NCBI GenBank assembly: GCA_001770175.1
Contig: MEQK01000029.1
Location: 1 to 33,220 of the forward strand
Length of the DNA: 33,220 bases
DNA from: Bdellovibrionales bacterium RIFOXYD1_FULL_55_31
Lineage (GTDB): Bacteria; Bdellovibrionota; UBA1018
Direction of reading: 5' to 3'
Position numbers and translations under genes: made by a program. Below, piece after piece: positions 14,528 to 21,776 of the stretch. The notes under the pieces are model-generated. The model was not told the origin of the DNA. It was given only the letters and a program-made list of their open reading frames with translations, and searched no databases. Numbering within the stretch: the first letter of the stretch is position 1; each line of letters begins with the position of its first letter.

Positions 14528-16759
14528 TCACCCTTCATGATTCTCGATTCGCACGAAATTAACGTTCATACCGGTTCCGCCCATCAACGGGTCAGTTTTG
14601 TATCGCGTCGTGAGCTCGCTGTCGGAAGCTCCGCGTCCGTTTGCCCGGCCAAGTCCTTTCGACGTGTGACCGAAGCCGTGCACCAGATAGACGCAATCGC
14701 CGCGGATCCGTTCGGTAACTTTTACCTTTACCGGCATGGAACGGGCGCCATCTTGGTTCACGAGCCGTACTTTATCGCCGTTTTTCAGGGCGCGGCCGAA
14801 TCCCGAAATCGCCTTACTGGCTGCTGTATTTATCCAAACTTCGTTTTCCGGAAAACTTTCGAGTAAAAGCTGGTTGTTGGTTGTACGTCCGAATGTATGA
14901 ACGGGCGATCGACCACTCAGCAGTCGGAACATCCCGGGCGGGGGTTCTTCAGGAGGATAGAAATTCGGGAGCGGGTCGGCTCCCAAAGTCTTGAGTTCCG
15001 CGCTGAATAGCTCGATTTTCCTGCTTTCAGTGCCAAACGCGGGTTTGAGTCCTTCTTCTTCGCAAACCGGTGTTCTTTTTCCGAGTACTACGCCGCTTTT
15101 TTCGAGACGGGTCCAGTCCAGCCCGCCGGCTTCGGCGCGTTTTCTCAGATATACTCGGGCATCATGCCAGGGGAATTGCGCTCCCAGTCCGAGACGTGCC
15201 GCGAGCTCTTTTGCGATCCACCAGCCTGGCTTCGAGTCGTGCAACGGTGGGACTACCTCTTGCCGAATCGCGACGAAGGGTTGCTGGTATTGCGCTGAAT
15301 AGAGGTCATCTTCCCGTTCGAGGTAAGTGCATTCGGGCAGGACAACGTCGCTCCAGCCACAGATCTCGGCTGGCATGGTGTCGATCGTGGCGATGAAATC
15401 CAGATGTTGAATAGCCTCGATGGTTTCTTTCGGATTCGGGAGACTCTGCATGAGGTTGGTCCCGTAAACGAGCCAGCCCTTGATGTCGTAAGCGGCGGTT
15501 CCCGGAATGGAGGCCTGACGCAGGCCAGAAGCGAGGACTTCATCGGCCACGGGAAATCCGCCGCTTTTGGGTCGATCAGCCGGAGACCGCGGCTTGTGAG
15601 TTGAAGAAGGTGTGGAATAGGCTGGAATCGGCATTTTTGATGAAGAGATATATCCGCCTCTCCTTCCATAGCTTCCAAGGAGAGCTGCAAGGATAGCCAT
15701 GGCGCGGGCTCGTTGAGTATCGTCCCCGTACCAGGTGGTGTGGCGTCCCGGATGGATTAACGAAGCGGGACGGGCACTCGCGATCAGTCGGAGTGAATCG
15801 CGAATAAGTTTGGGCTCGAGGCCCGTAACGCCGAAGGCCCATTCAGGAGTCTTATCCGCGACATGAGCCTTCAATTCGTCAAACCCGGTCGCGTGTTCCC
15901 GGATGTAATCCACGTCGTAGCGCTTTTCCTCGATGAGGACATTCATCCAGGCAAGGAGAAGTGCTATGTCTGTCCCGGGTTTTATGGGAAGCCAATAACG
16001 CGCTTTGCCCGCCGCGACTGAAAAGCGGGGATCGACAACCACGAGTTGGGCGCCGGCGTCGATCGCCGCGGCGAGCTCCTGGACTTGCGTGTTGTGCATG
16101 TTTTCGCCGAGATGGCTCCCGATGAGAGTGATGCAGCGGGCGTGGGCGATGTCGATCGACTCAGGCGATCCGAGACTTTGACCGAAGGTCAAACTATAGC
16201 CCGCTTCACGCGGTCCGCGACACTGCGCGTATGACGGAGCTCCAATATTTGATGATCCGTAGGCTTTCATCAGTTGCGTAAACCAGGAACCGCCGCAGCC
16301 ATGTGAGAAAAGCGCAAGAGCTTCCGGGCCGTATTTCTGGCGGATCGCCTTCAATTCGTGTGCGACTTTGTCGAGAGCGGTGTTCCAATCGACTTCCACG
16401 AAGACGTCCTCGCCGCGTTTCTTGCTTCGGATGAGCGGTTTTTTGAGCCGATCCGGATCGTAAAGCATACCGACCCCTCCCGCGCCGCGAGGACAGAGTT
16501 TGCCATTCGATAGCGGGTGGTTTGGATTCCCCGTCAGCTTGGTGATCCGGCCGTTTCTCACGTGCGCCAGTACGCCGCATTTCCAGAAGCAAACTTCACA
16601 GAAGGTCGGGACAATCCTATCGCCATCCGTCTTGGGATCTTCGATGCTTGGACGATCGAGGCTCCACCAGTCCGTCATGAGACCGGAACCGACGGCGAGG
16701 GCGCCTGTCCCTAGTGCACTGATCTTGATGAATTCCCTGCGAGTGTACTTCTTGCTCAC
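14528..16759 (-). CDS. Tat-exported molybdopterin oxidoreductase, PsrA/PhsA-like catalytic subunit
   Basis: I choose the GTG at 16759 (743 residues): GGAGGG is 6 nt upstream and GTGA overlaps the arsR stop. An ATG at 16777 would extend further into arsR. A twin-arginine signal TRREFIKIS is followed by a hydrophobic stretch. A 4Fe-4S motif follows with Cys54, Cys57, Cys61 and Cys89 (CEVCFWKC ... KLCPRG). Molybdopterin domains come next; the likely Mo ligand is Cys180 in SYAQCRGPREAG, as expected for PsrA/PhsA-type enzymes. WSDVVLPECTYLERED and the C-terminal HTFGRTTNNQLL and VNFVRIEN segments fit the family. It probably reduces polysulfide, thiosulfate or tetrathionate in the periplasm. An arsenate or oxidative role cannot be excluded from sequence alone, but the YeeE and rhodanese neighbours favour sulfur. 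Confidence 0.9.
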   Translation of the reverse strand: MSKKYTRREFIKISALGTGALAVGSGLMTDWWSLDRPSIEDPKTDGDRIVPTFCEVCFWKCGVLAHVRNGRITKLTGNPNHPLSNGKLCPRGAGGVGMLYDPDRLKKPLIRSKKRGEDVFVEVDWNTALDKVAHELKAIRQKYGPEALALFSHGCGGSWFTQLMKAYGSSNIGAPSYAQCRGPREAGYSLTFGQSLGSPESIDIAHARCITLIGSHLGENMHNTQVQELAAAIDAGAQLVVVDPRFSVAAGKARYWLPIKPGTDIALLLAWMNVLIEEKRYDVDYIREHATGFDELKAHVADKTPEWAFGVTGLEPKLIRDSLRLIASARPASLIHPGRHTTWYGDDTQRARAMAILAALLGSYGRRGGYISSSKMPIPAYSTPSSTHKPRSPADRPKSGGFPVADEVLASGLRQASIPGTAAYDIKGWLVYGTNLMQSLPNPKETIEAIQHLDFIATIDTMPAEICGWSDVVLPECTYLEREDDLYSAQYQQPFVAIRQEVVPPLHDSKPGWWIAKELAARLGLGAQFPWHDARVYLRKRAEAGGLDWTRLEKSGVVLGKRTPVCEEEGLKPAFGTESRKIELFSAELKTLGADPLPNFYPPEEPPPGMFRLLSGRSPVHTFGRTTNNQLLLESFPENEVWINTAASKAISGFGRALKNGDKVRLVNQDGARSMPVKVKVTERIRGDCVYLVHGFGHTSKGLGRANGRGASDSELTTRYKTDPLMGGTGMNVNFVRIENHEG

Positions 16760-17058
16760 GAGCAGCCCTCCATGCATTTGAGGAGATCATGGAGCTTCGG
16801 TTCCGAGATCCGGTAGCGTGCAAATCCGCCCTCTCGTGTGACTGCCACGAGTTTGCGAGTTCGGAGAATCCGAAGCTGTTGGGAAACAATCGCTTGATGG
16901 GTCGTGAGGCGTATCGCGAGAGCGTTTACATGGGTTTCCCCTTCGGCCAGACTGGCCAGAATTCTGATGCGCAGGGGGTGAGCTATGGCCCTGAGTATCT
17001 CGGCGATGTGTGCGCATTTTTCGCGTTCCTCAGGAAGTTGACGAGATTGTGATTTCAA
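16756..17058 (-). CDS. ArsR-family transcriptional regulator of the sulfur operon
   Basis: A 100-residue winged-helix repressor: HPLRIRILASLAEGE (27-41), recognition region THQAIVSQQLRILRTRKLV (53-71) and wing REGGFARYRI (75-84). The start is TTG with GGAGG 4 nt upstream; no better start exists. Cysteines are at 15, 95 and 99. The ArsR metal box ELCVC is absent. The alpha-2 cysteine of BigR/SqrR persulfide sensors is replaced by Ala (RILASLAEGE), so if it senses persulfide it must use Cys15 with Cys95/99. It is the first gene of the operon and its promoter sits in palindromes (17107-17135), which suggests autorepression relieved by a thiol or sulfur signal. Family confidence is high; the inducer is inferred. 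Confidence 0.9.
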   Translation of the reverse strand: MKSQSRQLPEEREKCAHIAEILRAIAHPLRIRILASLAEGETHVNALAIRLTTHQAIVSQQLRILRTRKLVAVTREGGFARYRISEPKLHDLLKCMEGCS

Positions 17059-17106
17059 GGTGCCTCCGGGTCCAATTCAGAGCAATTCTCTTGATATGTC
17101 GAATGT

Positions 17107-17135
17107 ATATCGCAGTATAGCGATATTGCTATATC
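17107..17135. promoter_or_regulatory. Overlapping palindromic operator, probably for the ArsR-type repressor
   Basis: Three perfect inverted repeats overlap. ATATCGC (17107-17113) pairs with GCGATAT (17120-17126) across a 6-nt spacer that is exactly the -10 hexamer. TATAGC (17116-17121) pairs with GCTATA (17128-17133). GATAT (17122-17126) pairs with ATATC (17131-17135). AT-rich ATA/TAT palindromes over the -10 and spacer are typical ArsR-family operators, and a bound dimer would block RNA polymerase. Nested repeats could allow two dimers. Confidence 0.6.
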
Positions 17136-17141
17136 TTGCAA
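17114..17141 (-). promoter_or_regulatory. Sigma-70 promoter of the arsR-sulfur operon
   Basis: On the minus strand the -35 is TTGCAA (17136-17141), the spacer is 16 nt and the -10 is TATACT (17114-17119), 5 of 6 to consensus. Transcription would begin near 17107, leaving a leader of about 50 nt before the TTG start of arsR. No competing promoter-like pair was noticed in the same gap. Confidence 0.6.
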
Positions 17142-17241
17142 AGAGATCTTAGGACCATGTTTTAAGAGTCCTGCATTCTCCAAGCGAACCGCTAAATTAT
17201 TTTTCTCATATCTGCTTCGGGACTCGCCGATAAGACTATTG

Positions 17242-17856
17242 ATGAGAGTGTCACGCTCACGAATATGTGATGTCCTCCTGAGTGTCTCAGTGGCGCTAGG
17301 AATCGTCATCGGTGGCGAAGCGGCTTGGGGCGCGAGCGGCGGCGAATACGCGCCTATAATCGAAGTCGGCGCGAATTTTCACACGGGCGATACAGGGAAA
17401 AGCATTACTGGAGCCTCTGAATACGTCGTGAGCTTCAGAGCTGAGAAACGTAAGGGGCGGCTTCGGCCGACCGTTGCAGCTGATCTGGGATACGCCAGAG
17501 GAAATGCCTCGATCGGCACTCATAGTCCGGCTTTTACGATGCTCGGAGCGGGGTTTCTCGGAGGGGTGCATATATTCCCCTTTACGACTGGCCGCTTTCA
17601 GCCATTTTTCGGCGGGAGCGGCATTCTGGGCTGGAATTTCCTCAAACTGCCGGTTCCGCCGACGGGAGTTGAGCCGAATACCCAGGCGATTTCCCTTGGA
17701 TACGAGATCAGCGCGGGTGTTGATCTCCGATTCGGCAACATCGAAGGCAATGCCATACGAATTCATGGCGGCATGTGGTCGGCGTCGAGTTCACTCGCTG
17801 CGGTGAGCGGATTCCAGCTGACCGGCTTTCGGCTGACCTTCGGGCTCTCCTATTAA
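17242..17856 (+). CDS. Predicted outer-membrane beta-barrel protein, function unknown
   Basis: A 204-residue protein from the ATG at 17242 (a TTG codon precedes it directly). It has a signal peptide (RVSRSRICDVLLSVSVALGIV..., cleavage near AWGA). The mature part is built of amphipathic strands with Gly-rich turns and ends with the aromatic C-terminus FRLTFGLSY, the usual outer-membrane barrel signature (terminal Tyr). It resembles OmpA-like or OmpW-like eight-stranded barrels in size but has no diagnostic motif. It is divergent from the sulfur operon, with a 183-bp intergenic region that includes the operator, so shared regulation is possible. Confidence 0.72.
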   Translation: MRVSRSRICDVLLSVSVALGIVIGGEAAWGASGGEYAPIIEVGANFHTGDTGKSITGASEYVVSFRAEKRKGRLRPTVAADLGYARGNASIGTHSPAFTMLGAGFLGGVHIFPFTTGRFQPFFGGSGILGWNFLKLPVPPTGVEPNTQAISLGYEISAGVDLRFGNIEGNAIRIHGGMWSASSSLAAVSGFQLTGFRLTFGLSY

Positions 17857-17938
17857 AGTCTTAGAATCAGCCTCCTACCGTCTGATAAAAACTTAGATCC
17901 GCACAAATTTTAAAACAGAGCCGAAATTCCGTGTTAAG

Positions 17939-18048
17939 TGACGAAATTCTGAAAAAGTAAATTTCGTCAAGAGCAAGTTGGGTTTTTGCGGCGTGCCAGG
18001 TCTTAGATAGCCGCTTATATTGATGTGTCCGATTCAAAAAACCCAACT
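17939..18048. other. Structured element: hairpin plus nested inverted repeats upstream of nrdJ
   Basis: TGACGAAATT (17939-17948) pairs exactly with AATTTCGTCA (17960-17969) around an 11-nt loop. It is followed by AGTTGGGTTTTT (17976-17987) pairing exactly with AAAAACCCAACT (18037-18048). Inside that loop GCGGC (17988-17992) pairs with GCCGC (18010-18014), so the nested helix stacks directly on the outer one. The density of perfect pairing suggests a folded leader RNA, an independent small RNA or a bidirectional terminator. No matching RNA family is recognised. Confidence 0.45.
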
Positions 18049-18107
18049 ACCACCAGCACCTAACGCAGTCCGAGATATCCCATTGCTAGGGGGTTGGGTA
18101 TTTAGTA

Positions 18108-18123
18108 CCACAATTAGTAGTGG
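18108..18123. promoter_or_regulatory. NrdR-box-like palindrome upstream of nrdJ
   Basis: The sequence CCACAATTAGTAGTGG resembles the NrdR box (acaCwAtATaTwGtgt): the outer CCAC/GTGG arms are symmetric and the C-w-A and T-w-G positions match. NrdR usually binds two boxes about 31 bp apart; I found no second one, and the site is 206 bp before the first nrdJ start, so this is tentative. Confidence 0.3.
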
Positions 18124-18165
18124 TCAGTTTTGACACAACAGAAAATCCGGTGCAGGCTTGAGAAA

Positions 18166-18450
18166 TCAAAGATTGAAATTCGGACGCCTCAATCGAGATG
18201 TAAGCGGTTCGTCGAAGTTTCGCAGAATTCGGAATCTGATTGGAACTTTGCCCGCCGCAAAATGAAGCATTAGGTGAATAGCCCAACCCGCGATACAGAA
18301 CACGGGATAAACATTTCGGAGAGCTGACATGGAGAAGATGCCATTGGAGACCCAAAAGAGAACGATCAACATGAAATCCGCAAGCGAAACCGTTCGGGAA
18401 CAGGCCGGAGCAGACGCGTTTGCAATGACAGGAGCGGTCGAAATGATCAC
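18166..18450 (-). pseudogene. Possible small membrane-protein remnant (2TM-domain-like), antisense to the nrdJ 5' end
   Basis: A 94-residue minus-strand ORF whose middle (residues 24-66) has two hydrophobic segments and the sequence YPVFCIAGWAIHLMLHF. This is reminiscent of the second helix and conserved Gly-Trp and His positions of the 2TM domain family. The N-terminal 20 residues are antisense to the first codons of nrdJ and look unlike a gene start. It may be an eroded gene, or a real short gene if nrdJ starts later (ATG 18443 has AGGAG 8 nt upstream). Chance resemblance is possible. Confidence 0.2.
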
Positions 18451-21400
18451 CCCCGGGGTCTCGGAATCCCGTCGAAAACGGCCGGGGAAATCGACGTCGG
18501 TCTCGGGACGGCATAATTCGGAAGGCGTTACAATAGATCGTTATTTCACGACCACATATGCCAAAGCTGGAATTCATCCGTTGGATGCAGCGGAATACGT
18601 CAAGTCGTCTTCGAAAATCAAAGACACCGATGGTCGCACTGTTTTTGAGATGAAGGACGTGGAAGTCCCCGCTGCCTGGACTCAGCTCGCGGTGGATATC
18701 CTGGTTTCCAAATATTTCCGGAAGGCGGGGGTGCCGGGCACGGGTCATGAGACCTCAATTCGGCAGGTGATTCGTCGTCTCGCGCATACTATCAGGACCG
18801 CGGGCGAACAGATGGGCTACTTTTCGGCCGAATCAGGTCAAATTTTCGAAGATGAGCTTTCTTACCTGCTCTTGAACCAGATGGGAGCTTTTAATTCACC
18901 TGTTTGGTTCAATCTCGGTCTCCATCAGGAGTACGGAATCTCCGGGACCGGCGGCAATTTTGCCTGGGATCCGGCCGCGATGAGAGTCGTCGAAACCAAA
19001 GACGCCTATTCACGACCTCAGTGTTCGGCCTGTTTCATTCAGGCTGTCGACGATGATCTTATGTCGATTTTTCAGCTTGTGAAGAACGAGGCGCGTCTCT
19101 TCAAATACGGTTCGGGGACCGGTACCAATTTTTCTAAAGTCCGTGGACGGCAGGAGAAGCTTTCGGGTGGGGGGCTTTCATCCGGACTAATGAGCTTCCT
19201 CGAGGTTTTTGACAAAGGAGCCGGCGCCACGAAGTCAGGCGGGACGACCCGACGCGCGGCAAAGATGGTCTGCCTTGATATGGATCATCCGGAAATTCTG
19301 GATTTTATTACCTGGAAAAGCAGGGAAGAGCGCAAGGTAGCGGCGTTGATCGCGGCCGGGTACAGCGCTGACTTCAACGGCGATGCTTATAAAACCGTTT
19401 CAGGGCAAAACGCGAATAACTCTGTCCGCGTAACCGATGATTTCATGCATGCGGTCGAGCAAGGCGGAAAGTGGCACACCAGGGCACGAACAAACGGAGA
19501 AGTGATCGATACGTACGAAGCAAAGATGCTTTGGAAGACGATTGCCGAAGCAGCGTGGGCCTGCGCTGATCCGGGACTTCAGTTCGATTCCACCATCAAC
19601 AATTGGCACACCTGTTTGAATACTGATCCTATTCGAGCCTCTAATCCGTGTTCCGAGTTCATGTTTCTCGACGACACTGCCTGCAATCTCGCGTCTCTGA
19701 ATCTCGTTAAATTCCTGAACCCGGATGGGACGTTCGATATTGAAGCTTATCGGAAGGCGAGCAGGATCTTCATCGTTTCGCAGGAAATCCTGGTGGCCCT
19801 CTCAAGCTACCCGACGGAACGGATTGCGCAGAACTCGTACAAGTTCAGGCCCCTCGGCCTGGGTTACGCGAATCTCGGGACCTTGCTCATGCTCAAAGGA
19901 ATTCCTTATGACAGTGACGAGGGTCGCGCCTGGGCCGCCGCATTAACCGCTATCATGTCCGGTCACGCGTACGCGGTGAGTGCTGAAGAAGCGGCTGTGA
20001 AGGGGACCTTCGACGGCTATCCGGAAAATCGTGAATCCATGCTCAATGTGATCGTGAAACATCGGGATGCGGCTTATTCCATCGATGAGACCAAAGTACC
20101 GAAGTATCTCGTCGAGGCGGCTCGCCAGGATTGGGATCTTGCCTTGAACTTGGGCCAAAAATACGGCTATCGCAATGCCCAGGTGACGGTTTTGGCGCCG
20201 ACCGGGACCATTGGTCTTCTCATGGATTGCGATACGACAGGGGTAGAGCCGGATTTCGCTCTCGTCAAATTTAAGAAGCTCGCCGGAGGTGGATACTTCA
20301 AAATCGTCAATCAGTCCGTTACCCTGGCGCTCAGCAATCTTGGATATTCTGAGACGCAGATTGCTGACATCCTCCGGTATCTCCTGGGAGCCATGAGCTT
20401 GAACGGGACTCCTCACGTCAATCGGGAATTCCTAAGTTCAAAAGGGCTCACGGATGTTGAAATCGCGAAAATTGAAAAGACCTTGCCAGGCACTTTCGAG
20501 CTTACAAATGCGTTTAGCCGATACGCAATGGCTGACGAAACCCTGAAGAGGATCGGCGTTCCTTCGGAGGTATATGAAAAAGCGACTTTTAATTTCCTGA
20601 GCTGGGCCGGTCTGAGTTCTCAGCAGATCGCCGAAGCCAACGAGGCCATCTGCGGGACAATGACAGTCGAAGGTGCGCCTCATATTAAGAAAGAGCATTT
20701 GGCGGTGTTTGATTGCGCGAACAAATGCGGGAACAAGGGAGTGCGGTTTATCGCGCCCATGGGGCACGTCAACATGATGGCGGCAGTTCAACCGTTCCTT
20801 TCCGGGGCGATATCAAAGACCGTGAACCTTCCGAATGAGACCTCGGTTGAGGAAATTCAGGATATCTACTATCAAGCCTGGAAAAAAGGTTTAAAGGCCA
20901 TCGCCCTTTACCGGGACGGATGTAAATTATCCCAGCCCCTCTCGACAAAATCCGAGACGAAATCGGAAAAGACCGAGTCGAAATCAGCTGCAAATCCAGC
21001 AGCCGTTCCGCCCCGCGTGGGGACGGCTCCGGCTCTCGAAACCGTCGTTTCCAAACCGCCTCGGCGCAAGCTTCCTGCAAAGCGTCGTGGCTTCACTCAG
21101 GAGGCCGGCGTCGCTGGGCATAAGGTCTATCTTCGTACGGGCGAGTACGACGACGGTACCTTGGGTGAGGTTTTCATCGACATGCACAAGGAGGGCGCCG
21201 CCTACCGCTCGATGATGAATTGTTTCGCTATATCCGTAAGTCTGGGGCTTCAGTACGGCGTACCTCTGAAGGAATTTGTCGATAAATTTACCTTTACCCG
21301 CTTTGAGCCCTCGGGGATCGTGGATGGACATCCAAACGTCAAAATGGCCACGTCGATCGTGGATTATATCTTCCGGGTGCTCGGAATGGAGTATCTCGGC

Positions 21401-21694
21401 AGGACGGACTTTGTTCAGGTCAAGCCCGTCGTTGACCTGACTGCCGAAAAGGGCGCCGCCGAAAAAACCTATCCCAAGAACCCGTCCGCGCTCATCGCAA
21501 GCGCGGCGGCCGCTAAATCCGCATTAGAGGCAGCCGTTAACGTGGACGTTGCGGGGACGGGCGGAACCCTTTCGGGACATCTTGCCGAAATGATGGGGGA
21601 CGCGCCTCCTTGCGACAGTTGCGGGCATACGACGGTTCGCAACGGTGCCTGCTACAAGTGCCTGAACTGTGGAAACAGCATGGGCTGCAGCTAA
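18329..21694 (+). CDS. nrdJ: Class II (adenosylcobalamin-dependent) ribonucleotide reductase NrdJ
   Basis: A 1121-residue enzyme that reduces ribonucleotides using a B12-derived thiyl radical, independent of oxygen. Visible are the first redox cysteine in QCSACF (C232), FKYGSGTGTNFSKVRG, the active-site NPCSE loop (439-443), RPLGLGYANLG, and the VLAPTGTIG motif with downstream DTTGVEPDF. A TSCPD-like domain (about 925-1020, RSMMNCFAISVSLGLQYG) and a Cys-rich zinc-like tail (CDSCGHT ... CYKCLNCGNSMGCS), the usual C-terminal redox module, close the protein. A Ser/Lys/Ala/Pro-rich linker separates the core from the TSCPD domain. The start is uncertain: ATG 18329 has GGAGAG nearby, but homology begins near RYFTTTYAKAG (about residue 70), and ATG 18443 has AGGAG 8 nt upstream. 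Confidence 0.95.
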   Translation: MEKMPLETQKRTINMKSASETVREQAGADAFAMTGAVEMITPGVSESRRKRPGKSTSVSGRHNSEGVTIDRYFTTTYAKAGIHPLDAAEYVKSSSKIKDTDGRTVFEMKDVEVPAAWTQLAVDILVSKYFRKAGVPGTGHETSIRQVIRRLAHTIRTAGEQMGYFSAESGQIFEDELSYLLLNQMGAFNSPVWFNLGLHQEYGISGTGGNFAWDPAAMRVVETKDAYSRPQCSACFIQAVDDDLMSIFQLVKNEARLFKYGSGTGTNFSKVRGRQEKLSGGGLSSGLMSFLEVFDKGAGATKSGGTTRRAAKMVCLDMDHPEILDFITWKSREERKVAALIAAGYSADFNGDAYKTVSGQNANNSVRVTDDFMHAVEQGGKWHTRARTNGEVIDTYEAKMLWKTIAEAAWACADPGLQFDSTINNWHTCLNTDPIRASNPCSEFMFLDDTACNLASLNLVKFLNPDGTFDIEAYRKASRIFIVSQEILVALSSYPTERIAQNSYKFRPLGLGYANLGTLLMLKGIPYDSDEGRAWAAALTAIMSGHAYAVSAEEAAVKGTFDGYPENRESMLNVIVKHRDAAYSIDETKVPKYLVEAARQDWDLALNLGQKYGYRNAQVTVLAPTGTIGLLMDCDTTGVEPDFALVKFKKLAGGGYFKIVNQSVTLALSNLGYSETQIADILRYLLGAMSLNGTPHVNREFLSSKGLTDVEIAKIEKTLPGTFELTNAFSRYAMADETLKRIGVPSEVYEKATFNFLSWAGLSSQQIAEANEAICGTMTVEGAPHIKKEHLAVFDCANKCGNKGVRFIAPMGHVNMMAAVQPFLSGAISKTVNLPNETSVEEIQDIYYQAWKKGLKAIALYRDGCKLSQPLSTKSETKSEKTESKSAANPAAVPPRVGTAPALETVVSKPPRRKLPAKRRGFTQEAGVAGHKVYLRTGEYDDGTLGEVFIDMHKEGAAYRSMMNCFAISVSLGLQYGVPLKEFVDKFTFTRFEPSGIVDGHPNVKMATSIVDYIFRVLGMEYLGRTDFVQVKPVVDLTAEKGAAEKTYPKNPSALIASAAAAKSALEAAVNVDVAGTGGTLSGHLAEMMGDAPPCDSCGHTTVRNGACYKCLNCGNSMGCS

Positions 21695-21737
21695 GAGCTG
21701 CTCGACGAACGCGGTACTCATTTTCCCGTATCACTCG

Positions 21738-21767
21738 TCCCTAATCCATTACATACTGGTTTAGGGA
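21738..21767 (+). promoter_or_regulatory. Hairpin overlapping the ribosome-binding site of the downstream PilZ gene
   Basis: TCCCTAATCCA (21738-21748) pairs with TGGTTTAGGGA (21757-21767), 10 of 11 positions, around an 8-nt loop. The right arm overlaps the Shine-Dalgarno GGGAGG (21764-21769), so folding would hide part of it. A second small stem, GGAG/CTCC around GCAC, lies just downstream. It could be a translational control element, or a terminator-like structure for nrdJ without a clear T-run. Confidence 0.4.
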
Positions 21768-21776
21768 GGCACCTCC

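Larger units (their letters stand above)
17857..18328. other. 472-bp intergenic region upstream of nrdJ with strong secondary structure
   Basis: No convincing gene was found on the plus strand. It contains a 10-bp hairpin, a 12-bp long-range inverted repeat with a nested 5-bp stem, a copy of GTTGGGT at about 18093-18099 that could compete for pairing, an NrdR-box-like palindrome (18108-18123) and a perfect TTGACA (18130-18135) with no matching -10. On the minus strand a short ORF (18166-18450) resembles a 2TM-domain fragment. I see no cobalamin riboswitch core. Confidence 0.6.

Noticed and set aside
18130-18135. Perfect TTGACA upstream of nrdJ
   Set aside because: No -10-like hexamer at 16-18 nt downstream (CAGGCT region).
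18121-18140. TGGTCAGTTTTGACACAACA resembling a terminal repeat of an IS21-like element
   Set aside because: No partner repeat, transposase or target duplication is present; the resemblance is from memory and too short.
17857-18328. Cobalamin riboswitch expected before a B12-dependent enzyme
   Set aside because: The B12 box and the conserved GCCACTG-type core are not found on the plus strand; GCCAGGTCTTAG at about 17995 is only a partial resemblance.
18086-18748. 220-residue minus-strand ORF at the nrdJ start
   Set aside because: Shadow frame, largely antisense to nrdJ, Arg/Ser/Cys-rich with no domain.
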